Below, one piece after another: positions 36,059 to 42,084 of a stretch of DNA of 42,084 nucleotides. The stretch covers positions 1 to 42,084 of the forward strand of contig CAZQEN010000017.1 in assembly GCA_964591605.1 (NCBI GenBank), written 5' to 3'. How positions within the stretch are numbered: position 1 is the first letter of the stretch; each line of letters begins with the position of its first letter. The notes below the pieces were generated by a model. The model worked only from the letters and a program-made list of their open reading frames with translations, was not told the DNA's origin and searched no databases. This DNA is from CAYLLT01 sp964591605. GTDB lineage: Bacteria > Planctomycetota > Phycisphaerae > UBA1845 > PWPN01. A program made the position numbers and the translations under genes.

Positions 36059-37444
36059 TCAGCGCGTGGGCGCCGACTGCGGCGCTCGCGGCCGGGCGGC
36101 GAACCGCGCCGCCCCGATCCGCCTGAGCCACTCTTGCCAGTGTTCCCCGTCGATGACGTCGAGCACCCGGCTGCTCCAGTCCTGCTCATACAGCATGAAA
36201 CTGTCCCGCGCATGCGAGTTCCCGGCGTTGACGAACTCCCACCCCCAGCGCGTCCCCCGCGCCAGGGTGTTTTCGAGAATCCGCGTCATCTCGGCGTCGT
36301 CCACGGCCCAGTCGCCCGTCGCGGTCATGTGTTCGCTGATCGCCCATCCGCGGCCCAGCCGCTCGTTGATCCGCCGCACCTCGTCCCAGGCCAGCGGGCC
36401 CCAGGGTTCGGGCGTGTGCGGAGCGATCTGAATGATGTCCACGCCCCGCAGGGCGGACAGAAACGCCTCGTGGTCGCCGATGCGGATGTTGTGGGGGTCG
36501 TCGAAACGCCCGTTGTAATCCACCGCGATGTACACCGTCGGCGCCGCGGACCGGATCGCCCGGATATCCCCGTTCAACCACTCCGCCAGGGCCGCCCCGC
36601 GGAACCGGTTGAAGTCCCGGTTGCCCAGCATGGCGTCCCGCTGCTCTTGCGTCCTGGGCCAGGTCAGCCGCCGCCCCGGATCTTCTGCCGGTAACACCGA
36701 CTGCCACGCGACGAATGCCCGGCGCGAGGCCTCGCTGAAATCGAGGAACGCCCGCCGCTCGTCCCGGGGGCCGTGGTTGCACTGCCCCAGGTACTGCGGC
36801 TCCACCGTCGTCTCGACGTACAGCAGCCGCGACGTCCGCCCGGCCCCGAGCCCCTCGAGAAAGTGCCGGATGAATCCGCGGCTCCATTCCAGATAGGCGG
36901 GGTGGAAAATAGAGGGAACGGGCTTGCCGTTGGGGAAGTATTCCACGTCGATCGCCGGCTCGCCCAGCCCGTTGACGGCCGCCAGGTCGGCAAATCGTTC
37001 GAACAGCGCCCTGGGTGTCCCCCCGCCGCCGATGTTGTACGTCTCGAACGACAGGCAGCAGAACACGCCCCGGCGCCAGCAGTGATCCAGGATGTCCCCG
37101 ATCCGGCGATAGGCCTCCCGCCGCTCCGGATCGATGCGCCCGTCACCATCCCCATCAAACGCGTCGGGATAGATGTTGATCGAGAAGTTGTTGAAGTTCA
37201 GCCGGCCGGAGAGCACGTCGATGTCCTGCATGACCCCGTCGGCCGTCTGTGGATCGTGAAAACCGCGCAGGAGCTTGCCGGTCCTGAGGAACACCCACCG
37301 CCCGTTCTGATAAAACCGCCCCTCGCGGATCGCCCAGCGCTCATCCGCCGACACCACCCGCTCGGCCCGCGCACATCCGGGCGCTGCCGCCCACACCGGG
37401 CCGACGAAGACGGCACACAGCCAGAACGGGCCCCCGCGGACCAT
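36059..37444 (-). CDS. Secreted TIM-barrel glycoside-hydrolase-like protein
   Basis: The 461-aa protein has a signal peptide (MVRGGPFWLCAVFVGPVWAA) and a TIM-barrel body. Features are FNNFSINIYPDAFDGDGDGR with a D-x-D-x-D-G calcium-loop-like insertion, RLLYVETTVEPQYLGQC and GWAISEHMTATGDW, two positions where catalytic Glu would be expected. ATG 37444 has GGTGGAG six bases upstream. It is the first gene of an operon with the dockerin-tailed protein. The closest named family is unclear; GH5- or GH42-like barrels are possible. Confidence 0.8.
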   Translation of the reverse strand: MVRGGPFWLCAVFVGPVWAAAPGCARAERVVSADERWAIREGRFYQNGRWVFLRTGKLLRGFHDPQTADGVMQDIDVLSGRLNFNNFSINIYPDAFDGDGDGRIDPERREAYRRIGDILDHCWRRGVFCCLSFETYNIGGGGTPRALFERFADLAAVNGLGEPAIDVEYFPNGKPVPSIFHPAYLEWSRGFIRHFLEGLGAGRTSRLLYVETTVEPQYLGQCNHGPRDERRAFLDFSEASRRAFVAWQSVLPAEDPGRRLTWPRTQEQRDAMLGNRDFNRFRGAALAEWLNGDIRAIRSAAPTVYIAVDYNGRFDDPHNIRIGDHEAFLSALRGVDIIQIAPHTPEPWGPLAWDEVRRINERLGRGWAISEHMTATGDWAVDDAEMTRILENTLARGTRWGWEFVNAGNSHARDSFMLYEQDWSSRVLDVIDGEHWQEWLRRIGAARFAARPRAPQSAPTR

Positions 37445-37497
37445 ACGAATCTCCACCAGATGTGCCGGACAATCGCCTGCCTCGACTCTGAACCTCC

Positions 37498-37545
37498 CTT
37501 ATACCGCATCCGCCCCCCGCCCGCAACAAAATGTCACATTGTGAC
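37498..37545 (-). promoter_or_regulatory. Promoter and operator of the hydrolase operon
   Basis: Minus strand TTGCGG (37521-37526), 17-bp spacer, TATAAG (37498-37503). Directly upstream is the palindrome GTCACATTGTGAC (37533-37545), centred about 48 bases before the expected start, set within a larger GC-rich inverted repeat (about 37511-37560). Confidence 0.5.
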
Positions 37546-37583
37546 CATCGGGGGCGGGGCAGTTTCCGGGATCCGCCTGGGTA

Positions 37584-37606
37584 GGTCCCGTCTGCCGGAC
37601 GGGACC
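37584..37606. repeat. 9-bp-stem hairpin repeat
   Basis: GGTCCCGTC (37584-37592) pairs with GACGGGACC (37598-37606) around TGCCG. GTAGGTC and GACCTAC at 37581 and 37663 add an outer pair. The gap 37445-37873 holds no gene. Confidence 0.55.
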
Positions 37607-37741
37607 TCGGTTGGGCAGACCCTCCGCCATCGCAGGTCCGGCCCGGTCCCGGCGCGCCGGGAGACCTACAAGCCCGCTCCCGAAAGAACTGCCAGACCCA
37701 CAGTCAGGAGGCTGCCAGCTTTTCGGGCAGCAAGGTCAGCC

Positions 37742-37806
37742 TTGTGGTGTCCCGATGCAAATCGGGATCTCGGCTGCACCGTGCAGGCGAGACGCCTGCA
37801 CCACAA
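37742..37806. repeat. 65-bp MITE-like element with inner hairpins
   Basis: Inverted ends TTGTGGTG (37742-37749) and CACCACAA (37799-37806) enclose TCCCGAT/ATCGGGA (37750-37767) and GTGCAGGCG-AGA-CGCCTGCAC (37781-37801). It lies 3' of the LOR/SDH gene. Confidence 0.65.
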
Positions 37807-37873
37807 ACGGCGGCCGCCGGCCTCGGTCACATCGTGCCCAGAAACGGGATGCCGGCGGGGGGGGCGGCCTGGC

Positions 37874-39163
37874 TCACCGGATCTCACAGCCCAGCTCGAG
37901 CAGCAGCTCGCGGAGGAACGGCTCCACATCCGTCACAATCCCCACTGTCTGGAACGTCCCGCGGTCGGCCAGCTTCGTCACCGTCGCCGGGGAGATGTCC
38001 ACGCACACCACCGGCACCCATGCGGGCAGCAGGTTCCCCGTGGCCACCGAGTGCAGCGTCGTCGCGATCATCAGGGCGAAGTTCACCTGCCGCGTATGGG
38101 CACGCATTGCATCCTGGGCCACGAGCGCGTCGGTGATCACCTCGGGCAGCGGGCCGTCATCGCGGATCGAGCCCGCCAGCACGAAATCCACCCCGTGCGT
38201 CACGCAGGCGTGCATGATCCCGCTCGTCACCACGCCCGCTTTCACCGCCTGGGCGATGGACCCGTACCGCCGCACCGTGTTGATCGCCCGCAGGTGATGC
38301 TCATGCCCCGTGTCCACCGGGATGGCCCGGTCCATGTGCACGCCCAGCGACGTGCCGAAGATGGCCTGCTCGATGTCGTGCGTGGCCAGCGCATTGCCCG
38401 CAAACAGGACCTGCACGTAGCCCTCCTCGATCAGACGGACCACGTGCCGGGCCGAGCCGGTGTGCACGATCGCCGGCCCGCCCACCAGCAGAATCCGCCC
38501 CCCCGCCGCCTTGACCTCCTTCATCCGGACCGCCACGTCGTGGATGATCACATTCTTGGGCTTCTCCGTGGAGACGCTGGAAGCCATGAACTCGAACGTG
38601 TCTTTGTGCTGCGTCCGCTCCAGCGGCACCACCTTCACCCCCCGGTGCCCCACGACGATCTGATCGCCCTTCTGGACATGAATCAGCGGGACGCATTCGA
38701 AAAGGGCGGAAGGCGAGTCGTCAGCCGACGAAATCTCGGGAACCGCTTCTTTCGACTTTCGACTTTCGATTTTCGACTTTTCGGCGTAGCGAATGCCGCA
38801 GTCCATCTCCTGAAACCGCACTTCATGCCACTGCCCATGATGCCGCACCAGCGTGCGCAGGTTTGTCGTCGAGTAGAAACCCTCAGGGAACACAGCATCC
38901 TGCTCGGCCGCCACCAGCCGCACATCCTCCGGACGGCGTACGGTCGCCCCGTGCTTCCCGATCTGCGCCAGGATGCTCGAGAGCAGCTCGACGTTCGGCG
39001 CAGACACGTCGATGGTTGCCCGGCTCCGGTCGCCCGGCTTCTGACCGATCTTCACGTCCCGGATATTGAAGTCACCGCCGAAACTCAGAATCTCATCCAG
39101 GACCTTCGACAGGATGAGCGAGTCGATGATGTGCCCCTCGATCTGAATTTCCTCGGTCACCAT
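37874..39163 (-). CDS. LOR/SDH-domain protein of the TIGR00300 / archaeal ornithine cyclodeaminase type
   Basis: The 429-aa protein starts MVTEEIQIEGHIIDSLILSK, with the LOR/SDH region FDIxDVKIGQ-like (FNIRDVKIGQKPGDRSRATI) as in the N-terminal part of plant lysine-ketoglutarate reductase/saccharopine dehydrogenase and the C-terminal half of cyanobacterial AgrE/ArgZ. The second half has a Rossmann-type segment (RILLVGGPAIVHTGSARHVV) and GTSLGVHMDRAIPVDTGHEH. Some archaeal members are NAD-dependent ornithine cyclodeaminases; activity here is inferred. ATG 39163 is used. Residues about 128-140 (EKSKIESRKSKEA) are encoded by heptad-repeat sequence inserted in frame, in the junction between domains. 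Confidence 0.85.
   Translation of the reverse strand: MVTEEIQIEGHIIDSLILSKVLDEILSFGGDFNIRDVKIGQKPGDRSRATIDVSAPNVELLSSILAQIGKHGATVRRPEDVRLVAAEQDAVFPEGFYSTTNLRTLVRHHGQWHEVRFQEMDCGIRYAEKSKIESRKSKEAVPEISSADDSPSALFECVPLIHVQKGDQIVVGHRGVKVVPLERTQHKDTFEFMASSVSTEKPKNVIIHDVAVRMKEVKAAGGRILLVGGPAIVHTGSARHVVRLIEEGYVQVLFAGNALATHDIEQAIFGTSLGVHMDRAIPVDTGHEHHLRAINTVRRYGSIAQAVKAGVVTSGIMHACVTHGVDFVLAGSIRDDGPLPEVITDALVAQDAMRAHTRQVNFALMIATTLHSVATGNLLPAWVPVVCVDISPATVTKLADRGTFQTVGIVTDVEPFLRELLLELGCEIR
38749..38783. repeat. Single-armed heptad repeat inside the LOR/SDH gene
   Basis: Four consecutive 7-nt units TTTCGAC/T (38750-38777), followed by a partial fifth, are the same heptad as element 4 at 22776-22856. On the coding (minus) strand they encode EKSKIESRKSK in frame. 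Confidence 0.85.
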
Positions 39164-39622
39164 GGTCCTTGTGCTCCCAGTTGAGAAAGCCGCTTCGTCG
39201 CCTTTATCGTCCGGCACGGGGGGGCTCCGCCGCTGATTCTAGGCTCTAAACTCGGTCCAGCCTCCTCCTATCGTGCGGTCAGACGGTTTTTCGTCTGACA
39301 AGGTCGGCCCCCCGGTCACCGCCCCATCCTCCCCAGAGCCCCCGCCTCACAAAAGGACTGGCAATGCCGGCCGGCTTGGCATTAAATAGCGGAGCCTGGG
39401 GCCGGGATTGCCGATGCTACACTCCAGGGTGGGACCTATATTCAGTCGCTTCCCCGCGCTTCGGCGCGGCGCAGCGGCTGCGCCGGTTGCCCAAGACCTG
39501 CTTCGCTTCGGTGGGGTTGGATTGGGACAGGAGCGGTGTTGGATGAGAGCCGGCCCCCAGGGCATCGGTTCCCCCACCTGGTTGTTGCATACTCTGGTCT
39601 TTGAGAGCGTGTGGTAGTGTCC
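39164..39622. other. Intergenic region between LOR/SDH and glgP genes
   Basis: No gene is seen. It contains a hairpin GTCAGACG-GTTTTT-CGTCTGAC (39278-39299), AATGCC/GGCATT near 39363-39383, and two adjacent strong hairpins CCGCGC-TTCG-GCGCGG (39454-39469) and GCGCAG-CGG-CTGCGC (39469-39483). The latter may be leader structure of glgP. No clear -35/-10 pair is visible. Confidence 0.5.
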
Positions 39623-42084
39623 ATGACTCAAGTCCGCAGCTTTATCGTATTGCCTGCATTGCCCGAGCCCATCCGGGCGGTCCGCGACCTGGCTTACAAC
39701 CTCTGGTGGACCTGGAACCCCGAAGCCATCGAGCTGTTCCGACGGCTCGACCTCGACCTGTGGCGCGAGTTCCGGCACAACCCGGTCATGATGCTCTCGC
39801 GCCTCAAGCAGGAGCGGCTTGACCGCCTCGCCCGCGACCCGGCCTACATCTCCTCGCTCAACCGGGTCATGGGCGCCCTGAGCACCTACCTCAAGCAGCC
39901 CACCTGGTTCGAAGAGAACTACGGCAAAGAGAAGGTCGGCACGATCGCCTACTTCTCCGCCGAGTTCGGCCTGCACGAATCGCTGCCGATCTACTCGGGC
40001 GGCCTGGGCGTGCTGGCCGGCGATCACCTCAAGAGCGCCAGCGACATGGGCCTGCCCCTCGTCGGCGTCGGTCTGCTCTACCGGCAGGGGTACTTCCACC
40101 AGTATCTGACCAGCGACGGCTACCAGTTCGAGGATTACCCCGACCTCGACTTCGCCATGCTCCCGGTCGAGCAGGTGCGCGATGCCCAGGGCCAGCAGCG
40201 AACCATCACCGTCGACGTCGGCGGGCATCCGGTCATCGTCAACATCTGGAAGGTCAACGTCGGCCGGGTCGTGCTCTATCTGCTCGACACGGGTCATCCG
40301 CACAATCGCCCCGAGGATCGCGACATCACCGCCCGGCTCTACGGCGGCGATCAGGAAATGCGCATCCGCCAGGAGATCGTGCTCGGCATCGGCGGCGTCC
40401 GCGCCCTCTACGAGATGGGCATGCAGCCCACCGTCTGTCACATGAACGAAGGGCATTCCGCCTTCCTGGCCATCGAACGCATCCACCAGCGCATGACCCG
40501 CGACAAGCTCACCTTCGATCAGGCCCGCGAGGTCGTGGCCACCGGCACGGTGTTCACCACGCACACCCCGGTCCCCGCCGGCATCGACACGTTCCCGCCG
40601 CCGCTCGTCACGCGCTACATGGGCCCCTACTGCAACCTACTGGGCATCAACGACAACCAGTTGCAGGAGCTCGGCCGCATGAATCCGGCCGACGCCCGCG
40701 AGCCGTTCTGCATGGCCGTCCTCGCCCTGCGCCTCAGCCACCTGAGCAACGGCGTCAGCCAGCTCCACGGCGAGGTCTCGCGCAAGATGTTCAGCGCGGT
40801 GTACCCGGGCGTGCCCATCAACGAGGTGCCCATCAGCGCGATCACCAACGGCATTCACATCCGGAGCTGGCTCGCCCGCGATTTCGCGCACCTCTTCGAC
40901 CAGTACCTCGGCCCGCAGTGGTCCGACGACCCGGTCAACACGTCGATCTGGCAGCGCGTCGATCTCATTCCCGACGCCGAGCTGTGGCGCTCGCACGAGC
41001 GCCTGCGCGAGATGGTCGTCGCCTTCGCCCGGCGGCGACTCCGCATGCAGATGATCGCCCGCGGCGCACCGCCCGCCGAGGTCCACGCCGCCGAGGAGGT
41101 GCTCGATCCCGAGGCCCTCACCCTCGGTTTCGCCCGGCGTTTTGCCACCTACAAGCGGGCCGTGCTCATGTTCCGCGACCCCGAGCGGCTCAAGAAGATC
41201 CTGACCGACCCCAAGCGCCCCGTGCAGCTCATCATGGCCGGCAAGGCCCATCCCAAGGATGAGGCCGGCAAGGAAGTCATCAAGAAGGTCGTCGCGTTCG
41301 CCAAGCAGCCCGAGGTGCGAAACCGCATCGTCTTCATCGAAGACTACGACATGACCGTCGCCCGCTCCCTCGTCTGGGGCGTCGACGTGTGGGTCAACAC
41401 GCCGACGAAGCTGCACGAGGCCAGCGGCACGTCCGGCATGAAGGTCACCCCCAACGGCGGGATCAACATGTCCGTGCTGGACGGCTGGTGGCCGGAGGCT
41501 TACGACGGCACCAACGGCTGGGCCATCGGCGACCGCCGCATCTACGGCAACCAGGACTACCAGGACCACATGGAGGCCCAGTCCTTCTTCGAGCTGCTCG
41601 AAAAGGAAATCGTCCCCATGTTCTACGACCGCGGGGCCGACGGCCTGCCCCGCCGGTGGATCGCCACCATGAAGGCCTCCATGCGCACCTGCTGCCCGTT
41701 CTTCAACACCAACCGCATGGTGCAGGAATATACCGAAAGGTTCTACCTGCCCGCCGCCCAGCGCTGGCGCCGCTTCACCCAGGAGGAGTATAAGGTCACC
41801 AAGGAGGTGGCCGCCTGGCGCAGCAAGCTCCAGAGCAAGTGGGACGAGGTGCGCATCGAAGCGGTCGACGCCAAGATCCCCGAGCAGACCATCGTGGGCA
41901 ACGAGCTGCCCGTCACCGCCCAGATCCGCCTCGGCTCGATCCGGCCCGAGGAGGTCGCGGTCGAGCTGTACTACGGCCCGCTCGACGCCCGCGGACTGAT
42001 CACCACCGGCAACTCCGCCCCGCTCACCTGCGAAGGCCAGAACGGCAGCGCCGAAACCTACCGCTACACCGGCGCCATCCCCTG
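39623..42084 (+). CDS. glgP: Alpha-glucan (glycogen) phosphorylase, 3' end beyond window
   Basis: This is a GT35 enzyme that phosphorolyses alpha-1,4-glucans to glucose 1-phosphate. The short DUF3417-containing type (TIGR02094) is indicated: IRAVRDLAYNLWWTWNPEAI at the start, VGTIAYFSAEFGLHESLPIY, SGGLGVLAGDHLKSASDMGL, VCHMNEGHSAFLAIERI, ISAITNGIHIRSWLARDF, and the PLP-binding region LHEASGTSGMKVTPNGGINM with the Lys of SGMK. ATG 39623 lacks a strong ribosome site; the protein starts MTQVRSFIVLPALPEP. The first 820 codons are present; the C-terminus is missing. Confidence 0.96.
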   Translation, partial: MTQVRSFIVLPALPEPIRAVRDLAYNLWWTWNPEAIELFRRLDLDLWREFRHNPVMMLSRLKQERLDRLARDPAYISSLNRVMGALSTYLKQPTWFEENYGKEKVGTIAYFSAEFGLHESLPIYSGGLGVLAGDHLKSASDMGLPLVGVGLLYRQGYFHQYLTSDGYQFEDYPDLDFAMLPVEQVRDAQGQQRTITVDVGGHPVIVNIWKVNVGRVVLYLLDTGHPHNRPEDRDITARLYGGDQEMRIRQEIVLGIGGVRALYEMGMQPTVCHMNEGHSAFLAIERIHQRMTRDKLTFDQAREVVATGTVFTTHTPVPAGIDTFPPPLVTRYMGPYCNLLGINDNQLQELGRMNPADAREPFCMAVLALRLSHLSNGVSQLHGEVSRKMFSAVYPGVPINEVPISAITNGIHIRSWLARDFAHLFDQYLGPQWSDDPVNTSIWQRVDLIPDAELWRSHERLREMVVAFARRRLRMQMIARGAPPAEVHAAEEVLDPEALTLGFARRFATYKRAVLMFRDPERLKKILTDPKRPVQLIMAGKAHPKDEAGKEVIKKVVAFAKQPEVRNRIVFIEDYDMTVARSLVWGVDVWVNTPTKLHEASGTSGMKVTPNGGINMSVLDGWWPEAYDGTNGWAIGDRRIYGNQDYQDHMEAQSFFELLEKEIVPMFYDRGADGLPRRWIATMKASMRTCCPFFNTNRMVQEYTERFYLPAAQRWRRFTQEEYKVTKEVAAWRSKLQSKWDEVRIEAVDAKIPEQTIVGNELPVTAQIRLGSIRPEEVAVELYYGPLDARGLITTGNSAPLTCEGQNGSAETYRYTGAIP

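Noticed and set aside
33178..36126. 982-aa open frame on the plus strand
   Set aside because: Antisense to the secreted multidomain hydrolase-like gene; Arg/His/Val-rich shadow composition.
37533..37545. CRP binding site
   Set aside because: CRP sites read TGTGA-N6-TCACA; here the half-sites are in the opposite order with a 3-base centre.
36773..39184. 803-aa open frame on the plus strand
   Set aside because: Antisense to parts of two genes and an intergenic repeat region, so it cannot be a single gene.
40637..41569. 310-aa minus-strand frame
   Set aside because: Antisense to glgP; shadow composition.

Overview
This is a GC-rich bacterial chromosome segment. The gene content points to a planctomycete, probably of the Phycisphaerae type. 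The evidence is a secreted glycoside-hydrolase-like protein ending in a dockerin/EF-hand-like repeat, long secreted PDZ/HtrA proteins beside an ECF sigma factor, a stand-alone LOR/SDH-like protein, and intergenic spaces packed with short palindromic repeats. The assignment is an inference from sequence alone. Both ends cut a gene: secA on the left (minus strand) and an alpha-glucan phosphorylase on the right (plus strand).

Layout. 1-5.6 kb: secA (3' end missing), a small membrane protein, a GDP-L-fucose synthase-like epimerase and a DUF971 protein. 5.7-12.3 kb: a minus-strand block reading ECF sigma factor, anti-sigma factor, PDZ protein, four-PDZ HtrA protease, catalytically dead HtrA homologue, moaC; all but moaC look like an envelope-stress module. 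12.5-15.8 kb: a sugar isomerase and a sodium/solute symporter, a probable uptake-and-isomerise pair. 16.3-28.5 kb: eleven minus-strand genes reading histidine kinase, response regulator, HD-GYP protein, degenerate GGDEF protein, STAS protein, PilB/GspE ATPase, PilC/GspF, PilM, PilN, PilO and a PilP/GspC-like protein. This is a type IV pilus or type II secretion inner-membrane machine joined to a signalling cascade; no pilin, secretin or prepilin peptidase lies in the window. 28.8-32.8 kb: elbB and three glycosyltransferases. 32.8-37.4 kb: two secreted TIM-barrel proteins in one operon with a recognisable promoter. 37.9-42.1 kb: a TIGR00300-type LOR/SDH-domain protein and glgP.

The least explained content is intergenic. 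At least four loci carry paired inverted arms, each built of degenerate tandem 7-nt units. The heptad differs between loci (TTGTCTG-, TTGCGGA-, TTGTCCG- and TTTCGAC-like) but the architecture is the same, and the arms tend to sit just 3' of a stop codon. A fifth, single-armed copy lies in frame inside the LOR/SDH gene. Other intergenic structures are a perfect 45-nt palindrome directly after the anti-sigma gene, a cluster of 8-bp-stem hairpins with a perfect 27-bp tandem duplication inside the pil operon, and several MITE-like elements with inverted ends.

Six long open frames on the strand opposite real genes are judged to be GC-skew shadows. No tRNA, rRNA, CRISPR array or transposase gene was recognised.
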